This document shows, piece by piece, positions 17,370 to 26,043 of a stretch of DNA of 64,000 nt. The stretch is from positions 806,001-870,000 of the forward strand of contig NZ_JAGGPL010000003.1 of the NCBI RefSeq assembly GCF_018613805.1, written 5' to 3'. Below the pieces are notes generated by a model. It had not been told where the DNA came from, did no database searches, and saw only the letters and a program-made list of their open reading frames with translations. The first letter of the stretch is position 1; each line of letters begins with the position of its first letter. The position numbers and the translations under genes were made by a program. Source of the stretch: Arthrobacter sp. ISL-48 (GTDB lineage: Bacteria > Actinomycetota > Actinomycetes > Actinomycetales > Micrococcaceae).

Positions 17370-17795
17370 ATGGACTGGCTCTCATATATTTCGCAGATCA
17401 ACTGGCTTGCCGTGCTGCTGGCGTTCATCGCCAACATGGCCATCGGTTTTGTCTGGTACATGCCGGCCGTGCTCGGCGGGCGCTGGATGGCAGCCATCGG
17501 CAAGACGGAGGAAGACCTCAAGAACATCGGCGGCGGAGCAGGGATCTGGCTTCCCATGATGGCGACTGCCGCACTCACCGCGGTCCTGCTGGCTGTACTC
17601 ATCAGCAAGCTTGGCCTGGACAACGCCTTGGCCGGCGGCTGGTTCGCCCTGGTCCTGGGACTGGTCTTCCGTGCCGGGGGCCACGTGATCCACAATGGCT
17701 TCGCGGGACGCCCAGCGGCCGTCACGCTCATCGACTCGGGCCACGATCTGGTTGCCATGACGGCGGCCGGCGCAATCATCGGAGCGATGTCCTGA
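17370..17795 (+). CDS. DUF1761 family small membrane protein
   Basis: A 141-residue protein with four hydrophobic segments (about residues 10-30, 58-80, 88-105 and 120-140). The N-terminus (INWLAVLLAFIANMAIGFVWY) is the typical DUF1761 opening. The family has no established function. It starts with ATG 17370, nine bases after the lrp stop, and may be cotranscribed with lrp. Confidence 0.82.
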   Translation: MDWLSYISQINWLAVLLAFIANMAIGFVWYMPAVLGGRWMAAIGKTEEDLKNIGGGAGIWLPMMATAALTAVLLAVLISKLGLDNALAGGWFALVLGLVFRAGGHVIHNGFAGRPAAVTLIDSGHDLVAMTAAGAIIGAMS

Positions 17796-17838
17796 GGAGT
17801 CTGGACCTGGCCACCGCCCGGATGGAGAATGCCCGCCT

Positions 17839-18834
17839 GTGACCATCATCGATAATGCCGTCTACGTTGACGGCGTCCGCAGCGCTGAACCTGAAAGCCT
17901 TGAGCAGACATTCGAGACGCTTGCCCAACACGGAGGCATGGCCTGGATCGGACTGTACCGGCCCACCAAAGCAGAGATGGCGGCCGTCGCCAGCGAATTC
18001 GGGCTCCACGCGCTGGCGGTTGAGGATGCGATTTCCGCGCACCAGCGGCCCAAGCTGGAGCGCTACGACGACAACCTCTTCACGGTCCTCCGGCCGGCCC
18101 GGTACCTGGATGACACCGAAACCGTGGAGTTCGGAGAACTCCACGTGTTCACGGGCAAGAACTTTGTTGTTACTGTCCGCCACGCCGAGATGGCGGGAGT
18201 TGCCAGCGTGCGCCACCGGCTCGAGTCCCGCCCCGACCTCCTGCGGCACGGTCCTGAAGCCGTCCTCTACGCCCTCCTGGACCGCGTGGTGGACGATTAC
18301 GCGCCGGTAGTGGCCGGGCTTGAAAACGATATCGACGAGATTGAGGACCAGCTGTTCGCGGGGGACAATACAGTCTCGCGGCGAATCTACGAACTCGCCC
18401 GCGAAGTCATCCAATTCCAGCGCGCCATCCACCCGCTGCCGGGGATGATGCACCAGCTCAAGAGGGGATTCGAGAAGTACGGGGTGGAAACCGAACTGCG
18501 GCACAGCCTGCGGGACGTTGAGGACCATGTGGAACGGGTGATTTCCCGGGCGGACTCTTTCCGGGACCTGCTGCAGAACGCCCTGACCCTTGACGGTACC
18601 CTGACTGCCAACCGGCAGAATGAAGCCAGTGCCGTGCAGAACGAGCAGGTCAAGAAGATCTCCTCCTGGGCAGCGATTTTCTTCGCGCCGTCGTTTGTGG
18701 CGGGCGTCTACGGGATGAACTTTGACCACATGCCCGAACTCCACTGGACCCTTGGCTACCCCATGGCCATCGCCCTGATGGCCGGCACCGCAGCCCTGAT
18801 GTACGGCATCTTCAAAAGGAAGGGCTGGCTCTAG
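17839..18834 (+). CDS. corA: CorA family magnesium/cobalt transporter
   Basis: A 331-residue ion channel. A large cytoplasmic N-terminal domain (about residues 1-265) precedes two C-terminal membrane helices. The first of these ends in the diagnostic GMN motif (VYGMNFDHMPEL), which forms the selectivity entrance, and a short basic C-terminal tail follows (FKRKGWL). It works as a pentamer in the inner membrane. Start is GTG 17839. Confidence 0.93.
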   Translation: MTIIDNAVYVDGVRSAEPESLEQTFETLAQHGGMAWIGLYRPTKAEMAAVASEFGLHALAVEDAISAHQRPKLERYDDNLFTVLRPARYLDDTETVEFGELHVFTGKNFVVTVRHAEMAGVASVRHRLESRPDLLRHGPEAVLYALLDRVVDDYAPVVAGLENDIDEIEDQLFAGDNTVSRRIYELAREVIQFQRAIHPLPGMMHQLKRGFEKYGVETELRHSLRDVEDHVERVISRADSFRDLLQNALTLDGTLTANRQNEASAVQNEQVKKISSWAAIFFAPSFVAGVYGMNFDHMPELHWTLGYPMAIALMAGTAALMYGIFKRKGWL

Positions 18835-18837
18835 GAC

Positions 18838-19326
18838 GTGGACGGCGGGAATGACGGCGCGGCGAAGCCTAACTTCGTCCGGGGTCGCATCATCACGCCC
18901 GGTACTGAACACCAACTGGGCACGTTCGGGCTGTTCCCGCCGTCGCCCGGGCAGCGGCGCACGCTGCGACCCACCACACTGCTGCTCACCGCCAAAAACG
19001 CGGAACCCGAACTGCTGTGGATCAGCTTCGCCGAAATCTGCGACAGCAGGGTGTCAGCGGCAGAGTACGAAGTCCTGGCAAGGCGGCACAAAACCTGGGT
19101 GGTCGACGACGTGACGACCCCGGAGGTGGACCAGCCACCACATCAGTCATCCGCTTGGCACCGGTTCAGCACATTGGTGGACGTTCTTTACGCGCACGAC
19201 GACACGCTTTTCCTGGTTGGGAGCGGATTGTCGGCGGGCCTGGCACGGGTAGCCGGCCGTCTCTCCCTCCTGGAACTCGTGGAGTCAGCGGACGTCCTGG
19301 TCACTGACCCAGCATCCGGGAGCTAG
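18838..19326 (+). CDS. ZapE/AFG1-like C-terminal domain protein lacking the ATPase core
   Basis: A 162-residue protein starting with GTG 18838, three bases after the corA stop. Its order of motifs follows the C-terminal third of ZapE/AFG1 cell-division ATPases: a beta segment, LLWISFAEICDSRVSAAEYEVLAR split by a turn, a variable VVDDVTTP strand, WHRFSTLVDVLYAHDDTLFLVG, and RVAGRLSLLE. There is no Walker A, Walker B or upstream open frame for the N-terminal two thirds, since corA ends right before it. It may be a relic or a stand-alone domain. The resemblance is by eye from memory of the family. Confidence 0.55.
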   Translation: MDGGNDGAAKPNFVRGRIITPGTEHQLGTFGLFPPSPGQRRTLRPTTLLLTAKNAEPELLWISFAEICDSRVSAAEYEVLARRHKTWVVDDVTTPEVDQPPHQSSAWHRFSTLVDVLYAHDDTLFLVGSGLSAGLARVAGRLSLLELVESADVLVTDPASGS

Positions 19327-19389
19327 GCAACGGCGGCGACACGGCAGGACCGGCAGTCTGCGTGGTCTGCGGGCGGTGTCCTCCGAGCT

Positions 19390-19405
19390 GTCACTCAAAC
19401 GTGAC
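19390..19405. promoter_or_regulatory. Inverted repeat GTCAC-N6-GTGAC upstream of the sugar-binding protein
   Basis: GTCAC (19390-19394) and GTGAC (19401-19405) form a perfect dyad with a 6-base spacer, about 25 bases upstream of a LacI-like site and 125 bases before the gene. It has the spacing of a Crp-type site but not the orientation of its half-sites. Confidence 0.3.
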
Positions 19406-19428
19406 CTAAGTTGCTTGACCCAAAGCAT

Positions 19429-19442
19429 TGTTAGCGTTCACA
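19429..19442. promoter_or_regulatory. LacI-family-like operator before the sugar-binding protein gene
   Basis: TGTTAGCGTTCACA is an imperfect 14-bp palindrome with the central CG and outer TGT/ACA typical of LacI-family operators (10 of 14 positions symmetric). TTGACC (19415-19420) just upstream could be a -35 box, putting the site over the promoter. Confidence 0.5.
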
Positions 19443-19529
19443 CTTATGCGCAGAGCGAATCTGCTCACTTGCAGCAACGGCGGTGTGGGGGCTCCGCATG
19501 CATGCAACAACGCATCCGGGAGGACCATT

Positions 19530-20507
19530 GTGTTCAAGAAAACTCTAATCGCGGTCATGGCCGCATCAGCCCTGGCCCTGACCGCGTGCGGCGGCGGCAC
19601 CCAGGCCGCCAGCGGCGGCGGCGCAGACAAGAAGATCGTGATGGGCTTCGCCCAGGTAGGCGCCGAAAGCGGCTGGCGCACCGCGAACACCAAGTCCGTC
19701 CAGGAATCGGCCAAGACGGCCGGGGTGGACCTGAAGTTCTCCGACGCCCAGCAGAAGCAGGAAAACCAGATCAAGGCGATCCGGTCCTACATCCAGCAGA
19801 AGGTCGACGTCATCGCCTTCTCCCCCGTGGTCGAATCCGGCTGGGACACCGTGCTGAAGGAAGCCAAGGACGCGAAGATCCCCGTGATCCTCACCGACCG
19901 CGCCGTTGACTCGGCCGACAAGTCCCTCTACAAGACCTTCCTCGGCTCCGACTTCGTCCTCGAAGGCAAAAAGGCAGGCGAATGGCTGGTCGGGGACTCC
20001 AAGTCCGCCAGCGGCACCGTGAACATCGTCGAAATCCAGGGCACCACCGGCTCCGCACCGGCCAACGACCGCAAACAGGGCTTCGAAGAGGCCATCAAGG
20101 CCGACCCGAAGCTGAAGATCATCGCCTCCCAGAGCGGTGACTTCACCCGCAGCGGCGGCAAGCAGGTCATGGAAGCCTTCCTGAAGAACAACCCGAAGAT
20201 CGACGTCGTCTTCGCCCACAACGACGACGAAGGCCTCGGCGCCATCGAGGCCATCGAAGCCGCCGGCAAGGTCCCGGGCAAGGACATCAAGATCATCACC
20301 ATCGACGCCGTCAAGGACGGCATGACCGCCCTGAGCGCAGGCAAGATCAACTACATCGTCGAGTGCAGCCCCCTCCTGGGCACCCAGCTCATGGACCTGG
20401 CCAAGAAGGTCCTCGCCGGCGAAACAGTACCCGAACGCGTCGTCACCGAAGAAACAACCTTCACCCAGGAACAGGCCACCAAGGCCCTGCCTACCCGTCA
20501 GTACTGA
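19530..20507 (+). CDS. Sugar ABC transporter substrate-binding lipoprotein, YtfQ-like (furanose sugars)
   Basis: A 325-residue periplasmic-binding-protein-type lipoprotein. GTG 19530 is chosen because GGGAGGA (19518-19524) precedes it; the signal peptide ends in lipobox LTAC. The mature part closely follows E. coli YtfQ (FAQVGAESGWRTANT, QQKQENQIKAIRSYI, PVVESGWDTVLKEAKDAKIP, SQSGDFTRSGGKQVME, AHNDDEGLGAIEAI), which binds galactofuranose. No ATPase or permease gene follows; instead a strong hairpin and a giant GH43 gene do. Binding of galactofuranose or arabinofuranose is inferred. Confidence 0.88.
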   Translation: MFKKTLIAVMAASALALTACGGGTQAASGGGADKKIVMGFAQVGAESGWRTANTKSVQESAKTAGVDLKFSDAQQKQENQIKAIRSYIQQKVDVIAFSPVVESGWDTVLKEAKDAKIPVILTDRAVDSADKSLYKTFLGSDFVLEGKKAGEWLVGDSKSASGTVNIVEIQGTTGSAPANDRKQGFEEAIKADPKLKIIASQSGDFTRSGGKQVMEAFLKNNPKIDVVFAHNDDEGLGAIEAIEAAGKVPGKDIKIITIDAVKDGMTALSAGKINYIVECSPLLGTQLMDLAKKVLAGETVPERVVTEETTFTQEQATKALPTRQY

Positions 20508-20530
20508 GCCAACGCTCACCTGACCGTCCA

Positions 20531-20560
20531 TGCGGTGGCAGCGCACCAGCTGCCACCGCA
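20531..20560 (+). terminator. Perfect 12-bp hairpin between the sugar-binding protein and GH43 genes
   Basis: TGCGGTGGCAGC (20531-20542) and GCTGCCACCGCA (20549-20560) pair perfectly around a 6-base loop. No T-run follows, so it may either terminate or protect the 3' end of the binding-protein mRNA while letting some transcription pass to the GH43 gene. Confidence 0.6.
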
Positions 20561-20665
20561 GGGATCAATCACGCTGCAGCAATCCCCAACCAAGAGTCGG
20601 CAACGTCATGGCTGCCGCTCAAAGGAGTGCCCTGATCATCCAGGGGACAGAAAGAAGGCGCAACG

Positions 20666-23600
20666 ATGCGACCCTTACGTCTACTAACCAGGGCGGCAGC
20701 CGCCGGGGCGGTTGCCTCTGCGCTTGCCCTTACCTCCGTGGTCCCGGCGCAGGCTGAGACCGCCCCCGACCCCAGGCTTGTCCTGCAGTACGCCCTTGAC
20801 CAGACCAGCGGCACCGTCGCCGTCGACTCTTCCGGAAAAGGACGCAACGGCACAGTCGTCAATGGCGGAACCTGGGCAGGAACTGAAGGTTTGAAGCTGG
20901 ACGGCGTCAATGACTACGTCCGCCTTCCGGACAACATCATGCAGGGGCTGGCTGCGATCACGATCAGCACCGACGTGCTCATGTCCCCTACCCAAGCGAC
21001 GCCGTACTTCATCTACGGACTCGGCAACACGACCTCTAATGCAGGTAACGGGTACCTGTTCACCACCGGGGACAGTTACCGCACTTCCATTGCCTCAGGC
21101 AACTGGTCTACGGAACAAACGCTTTCCCAAAACCAGCCGCTGGCCCGCGGCGTCTGGAAGACCATCACCTACACACTCTCCAACGGCACAGCCACCCTGT
21201 ACCTCGACGGCGTACAGGTGGGGCAGAAAACGGGCGTCACCATTACGCCGGGGAGCATCGGCAACGGACTGACCACCGCGAACTACCTCGGCCGCTCCGT
21301 CTACACCGCCGACAAGTACCTGTCCGGTTCCGTGCGCGATTTCCGGATCTACAACGCGGCACTGACACCCAGCGAGGTCGCGGCATCCATCGCGCCCAGC
21401 GACCAGCTTCGGAAGGACCGGGACATCGCCGCCCTCACCCTCGGTGACCTCTCGGCAGTCACAGCCAACCTGAACTTGCCGGCAACCGGCGTCAATGGCT
21501 CCACACTGACCTGGGCGTCCGGCAACCCGGCCGTCATCTCCGCTGCAGGAGTCGTAACCCGCCCAACCGCAGCGCAGGGCCCGGCTACCGTCACCCTGAC
21601 CGCAACTGTCACTCGCGGTGAAGCGTCCGGGACCAAGGCGTTCACCGCAACTGTTCTCCCGGCTGAATCCGATGAGGAGAAGCTCGCTGCCGCCACCGCT
21701 GCCCTGACGCTCCCCGCCGTCGACGACGTCCGCGGGAACATCACGCTTCCGCCCACCAGCGGGCAGGCGACAGTCACGTGGCAGTCCTCAAATCCCATCA
21801 TCGACGCTACCGGCATCGTCAACCGCCCCGCGGCGGATACCGACGTCGTCCTGACCGCCACCCTGAAAGTCGGGGCCGCCAGCGGAACCAAACAATTCAC
21901 CGCCCACGTGAAGGCAAAGCCGGCGATGGCTCCCTATGCCGGGTACGGCTTCTCCTACTTCACCGGCAACAGCATTGCCGGTGAAAACATCTTCATGGCC
22001 GCCAGCCGCGGAAACGATGCCCTCCACTGGGACGAGACGAACGGCGGCAAACCGATCCTGACATCGTCCATGGGGACCAAGGGCCTGCGGGACCCGTTTG
22101 TCATCCGCTCCCCTGAAGGCGACAAGTTCTACATGATCGCCACCGACCTTTCCATCGGCGGCGGAACCTCCTGGGATTCCTCCCAGCGCCAGGGAAGCCA
22201 ATACCTCGAGGTGTGGGAATCCTCCGACCTCAAGAACTGGTCAGAGCAGCGCCACGTGAAGGTTTCGCCGAGCACGGCCGGCAACACCTGGGCCCCGGAG
22301 GCCTACTACGACCAAAGCATCGGCGCGTACGTTGTCTTCTGGGCATCGAAAATCTACGCCGAGACAGACCCGGGCCACACCGCCGGAGTTGCCAACAAGA
22401 TGATGTACTCGACCACCAGGGACTTCCGGACGTTCACTGAAGCCAAGGTCTGGAACGACCCCGGCACATCGGTGATCGATTCGACCGTCATCAAGGACAA
22501 GGACACCTACTACCGCTTCACCAAGGACGAGGCCGGCGTTTCAGGCTGCGTGGACATCATGGAAGAAAAATCGAAGAACCTCCAGGCCGTTGACCTTCCG
22601 ACCACCAACCCACGGAACTGGTCCCTCCTGAGCTCGTGCATCGGCAAGAACGCGGGAACTGCCGCCGTCGAAGGCCCCACCGTGTTCAAATCCAACACAG
22701 AGGAGAAGTTCTACCTGTTCGTGGACGAGTTCGGCGGACGCGGCTACATTCCGCTCGAAAGCACCAGCCTGGAGACTCCCAACTGGAAGCTGTCCACCAA
22801 CTACCAGCTACCGGCCAGCCCACGGCACGGAACTGTTCTCCCCGTAACACAGGCCGAATTGGACGCACTGCGCCAGACGCCGAAACCGGTCCCGGCCAAC
22901 GAAAACGGTGAAATCCTCCGCTACACCTTCAATCAGACCTCGGGAACGGACGTCGCCGATTCCTCCGGCAACCACCTCAACGGCAAGATCGTCGGCGGCG
23001 CCAGCTGGCAGCCGGATGGCGCCCTCAAACTCGACGGAGCCGGCGGTTACGTGGACGTCCCGGACAACATCCTGTCCGGTGTCCAGGACGTGACAGTGGA
23101 GGCAGACGTGAATGTCAGCGCTGCCCAGAGCGGGGCCTACTTCATCTACGGATTCGGCAATACCGACGCCGCCGGCGTCGGTAACGGCTATCTGTTCGCG
23201 ACGGGAAATTCCACCTACAAGACCGGGATCGCCTCAGGCAACTGGACAACAGAACAAGTTGCCAACAGCACTTCCGCCCTTCCCCGTGATTCCTGGAAGC
23301 ACCTCGTTTATACGTTGAAGGGAACAGTTGCCACCGTGTACCTCGACGGCATCAAGGTTGGAGAGAACCTGAACGCCACGCTCGACCCGGCGGACATCGG
23401 CTCCGGCAGCACCACGGCAAACTACCTCGGCAAATCCGTCTACAGCCCGGACAAAACCCTGAACGGCTCCATCCGTGAATTCGCGATCTACAACCGGGCC
23501 TTATCCGCTGACGAAGTCCGGAACATTTCGGGCGACAAGACCGGCATCGCGGATGTTTCCCTTACCGATGCCAACGTCCTGAAAGTGGCACCTATCGTAG

Positions 23601-25957
23601 ACAACGCAGGCAAGAAGGCCACCTTTCCCGTCAAACCGGGAACGGATTTGAGTAAGCTCGCTCCAACATTCAGCCTGGTCCCCGGTGCTGTCTCGAGCCC
23701 CGCATCCGGAGCGAACGTGGATCTGACCAAGCCGGTCACCTACACGGTTACCGCGCCGGATGGTACAACCGCGGTATGGACCTTGTCGGCGCTCGAAATG
23801 AGAAGCCCGGTGCTGCCCGGCTACACTGCTGACCCCAACATTGTCGTGTATGGAGACACGTATTACATCTACCCCACGACCGATGGAATCGCCTCGTGGG
23901 GCAGCACGAAATTCTCCGTCTTCTCCTCCAAGAACCTAGTGGACTGGAAAGATGAAGGTGTCGTGCTGGACCTGGCGGACGTCAGCTGGTCGCATTCCAA
24001 TGCGTGGGCGCCTACTGCGGCTTCGAAGGACGGTAAGTACTACCTGTATTTCTGCGCGGGTCAAAGCATCGGTGTCGCTGTCGCTGACTCTCCCATGGGG
24101 CCGTTTGTGGACTCCGGCGCTCCACTGGTGAACAAGGCTGCCTTCGGCGGTGCCCAGCAAATCGATCCGGCCGTCTTTACTGATGACGACGGGGTGTCCT
24201 ATCTGTTCTGGGGCAACGGTACGGCGCGCTATGTGCCGCTCAACGCGGACATGGTGTCCTACAACGCTGCGAACGTGAAGACCATTGGCGGTCTTGACCA
24301 GTTCAGGGAAGGCGCCTTTGTCCACAAGCGCAACGGCACGTACTACATGACTTACTCGATCGACGACACCAGGAGCGAAAATTACCGCGTCGGTTACGCC
24401 ACGGCCAGCAGCATCGCCGGCCCGTGGACGTACAAGGGAGTCATTCTTGAGAAGAAACCCGAACTGGGCATCCTTGGCACCGGCCACAACTCCATCCTGC
24501 AGGTGCCAGGTACAGACGACTGGTACATCGTCTACCACCGTTTTGCCATACCGGGCGGAGACGGGATGCATCGAGAGACCACCATCGACCGTCTCACCTA
24601 CGCTGAGGATGGATCCATCAATCCGGTAGTCCCCACACTGGAAAGCGTAGGTCCACAGTTCGCGGATAATTCCGCCCCAACCGTAACGTTCGGCACAGCG
24701 CCTTCAGCACCTAACGGTGGTGAAGGCTGGTACCTGGGCCCGGTCACGGTGAGCGCTACCGCCACTGATAACTTCACAGCGGCTCCCACCGTGGAAGTAG
24801 CGGTCGACGGCGGCGCCTGGGTTCCGTATTCCACTTCCTTCGACGTGGCATCAGACGGCGCCCACACCGTCAAGGCGAGGGCAAGCGATGAGGCCGGGAA
24901 CTTGTCCGAGGAAACATCGATCGCCCTGAAGATCGACCGGACCGTGCCCCAAACAACTGCCACCCTCGACGAAGACCGGACGCTCACCCTCACGGCGACC
25001 GATCCGTATTCCGGTGTTGCTTCCCTTGACTACCGCATCGGGACGGCTGAGTGGGCGCCGTACTCAGCGTCCATTCCGGCGGGACGCACGGCGGCAACGG
25101 TGGAATTCCGGGCCATCGACAAGGCAGGCAATGCCACCACGGGAACGGTGGATGTGCCGGCACCGGCCAGCCAGTCGATCTCGTTCGGCGATATCACGCC
25201 CAAGACGGTGGGCGACTCTGACTTCACCGTCAGCGCCACAGCAACGTCGGGCCTGCCCGTAGCGTTCACTGCTGCTGGGGCATGTACTTTGCTCAACACC
25301 TCGGTTCACCTGACCGGGGCCGGGACATGCACCATCACGGCCAAGCAGGAAGGTAACGCACGGTTTTTGGCGGCACCTGACGCGGTCCGTTCATTCCGGG
25401 TCATGGCACCCGTTTTGGACAGTTTTGACCGCGCCAACGGGAAGGTGGGCAGTTCGTGGAGCGGCGAGGACGGACCCCAGTCCTACGTCATCAAGGACAA
25501 GGCCCTCAATCTGCTGCAGGGCGGTTCGCTGCTCTACTCCAGCACGTTCGGATCAGACCAGACGGCTTCGGTGACGCTGAAATCCATCGCGCCGAAATCC
25601 GTCCAGGGAGTACTCCTGAAGGCGCAGTCCGGAAAACCGTTCCACTCGGCTGCAGTATCAACGGTCTACGACGCCTCCACGAAGACCGTGCGGGTCTCCA
25701 CACTGGGCGTCGACAAAAACGCCTGGTACTCGTATGGCGACGTCCAGGCTTCATTCGAGGCCGGAGACGTCCTGACAGCCGGCTACGTGGATGGCATTGT
25801 GACGGTCTATCGCAACGCGGACGTTGTGGCTGCTGTTCCCCTGCGGGCAGCTGACGTGCAGCTCTTCGCCGGTAAGGCCGGAAAGGCCGGCATCTCATCC
25901 ACGCTGGCGAACGGCAGCATTTTGGACGACTTCCGGGCGGCGGCGATCGCTCACTAG
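20666..25957 (+). CDS. Giant secreted two-catalytic-domain GH43 glycosidase with LamG and Ig-like modules
   Basis: A 1763-residue exported protein. Order: signal peptide 1-30 (cut after AQA); LamG-type domain 35-245; two atrophied bacterial Ig domains about 253-332 and 338-416; first GH43 421-728; second LamG 748-957; linker domain 958-1043; second GH43 1045-1330; Ig/OmpL47-like repeats 1335-1502; another Ig-like domain 1504-1575; C-terminal concanavalin-like region 1586-1763. Both beta-propellers seem active: D476/D605/E669 in the first and D1056/D1167/E1215 in the second match the GH43 base, modulator and acid. GH43 enzymes cut arabinofuranosides, arabinan, xylosides or galactan; arabinogalactan-type plant material is likely. 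No sortase motif or membrane anchor, so it is probably released. Confidence 0.9.
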   Translation: MRPLRLLTRAAAAGAVASALALTSVVPAQAETAPDPRLVLQYALDQTSGTVAVDSSGKGRNGTVVNGGTWAGTEGLKLDGVNDYVRLPDNIMQGLAAITISTDVLMSPTQATPYFIYGLGNTTSNAGNGYLFTTGDSYRTSIASGNWSTEQTLSQNQPLARGVWKTITYTLSNGTATLYLDGVQVGQKTGVTITPGSIGNGLTTANYLGRSVYTADKYLSGSVRDFRIYNAALTPSEVAASIAPSDQLRKDRDIAALTLGDLSAVTANLNLPATGVNGSTLTWASGNPAVISAAGVVTRPTAAQGPATVTLTATVTRGEASGTKAFTATVLPAESDEEKLAAATAALTLPAVDDVRGNITLPPTSGQATVTWQSSNPIIDATGIVNRPAADTDVVLTATLKVGAASGTKQFTAHVKAKPAMAPYAGYGFSYFTGNSIAGENIFMAASRGNDALHWDETNGGKPILTSSMGTKGLRDPFVIRSPEGDKFYMIATDLSIGGGTSWDSSQRQGSQYLEVWESSDLKNWSEQRHVKVSPSTAGNTWAPEAYYDQSIGAYVVFWASKIYAETDPGHTAGVANKMMYSTTRDFRTFTEAKVWNDPGTSVIDSTVIKDKDTYYRFTKDEAGVSGCVDIMEEKSKNLQAVDLPTTNPRNWSLLSSCIGKNAGTAAVEGPTVFKSNTEEKFYLFVDEFGGRGYIPLESTSLETPNWKLSTNYQLPASPRHGTVLPVTQAELDALRQTPKPVPANENGEILRYTFNQTSGTDVADSSGNHLNGKIVGGASWQPDGALKLDGAGGYVDVPDNILSGVQDVTVEADVNVSAAQSGAYFIYGFGNTDAAGVGNGYLFATGNSTYKTGIASGNWTTEQVANSTSALPRDSWKHLVYTLKGTVATVYLDGIKVGENLNATLDPADIGSGSTTANYLGKSVYSPDKTLNGSIREFAIYNRALSADEVRNISGDKTGIADVSLTDANVLKVAPIVDNAGKKATFPVKPGTDLSKLAPTFSLVPGAVSSPASGANVDLTKPVTYTVTAPDGTTAVWTLSALEMRSPVLPGYTADPNIVVYGDTYYIYPTTDGIASWGSTKFSVFSSKNLVDWKDEGVVLDLADVSWSHSNAWAPTAASKDGKYYLYFCAGQSIGVAVADSPMGPFVDSGAPLVNKAAFGGAQQIDPAVFTDDDGVSYLFWGNGTARYVPLNADMVSYNAANVKTIGGLDQFREGAFVHKRNGTYYMTYSIDDTRSENYRVGYATASSIAGPWTYKGVILEKKPELGILGTGHNSILQVPGTDDWYIVYHRFAIPGGDGMHRETTIDRLTYAEDGSINPVVPTLESVGPQFADNSAPTVTFGTAPSAPNGGEGWYLGPVTVSATATDNFTAAPTVEVAVDGGAWVPYSTSFDVASDGAHTVKARASDEAGNLSEETSIALKIDRTVPQTTATLDEDRTLTLTATDPYSGVASLDYRIGTAEWAPYSASIPAGRTAATVEFRAIDKAGNATTGTVDVPAPASQSISFGDITPKTVGDSDFTVSATATSGLPVAFTAAGACTLLNTSVHLTGAGTCTITAKQEGNARFLAAPDAVRSFRVMAPVLDSFDRANGKVGSSWSGEDGPQSYVIKDKALNLLQGGSLLYSSTFGSDQTASVTLKSIAPKSVQGVLLKAQSGKPFHSAAVSTVYDASTKTVRVSTLGVDKNAWYSYGDVQASFEAGDVLTAGYVDGIVTVYRNADVVAAVPLRAADVQLFAGKAGKAGISSTLANGSILDDFRAAAIAH

Positions 25958-25982
25958 GCGTAACGCAACCACCTTGTGAGGG

Positions 25983-26014
25983 GCGGCCACTCATCTTTCC
26001 AGATGAGTGGCCGC
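25983..26014. terminator. Bidirectional terminator between GH43 and gntP genes
   Basis: GCGGCCACTCATCT (25983-25996) pairs perfectly with 26001-26014 around a TTCC loop. It sits between the stops of two convergent genes. Confidence 0.75.
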
Positions 26015-26043
26015 GAGGCCGTCGTCCCGGTACCTGCGCGTTC

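Noticed and set aside
17776..18915. A 379-residue open frame opposite corA
   Set aside because: CorA has the GMN motif and membrane helices; the antisense frame lacks any recognisable feature.
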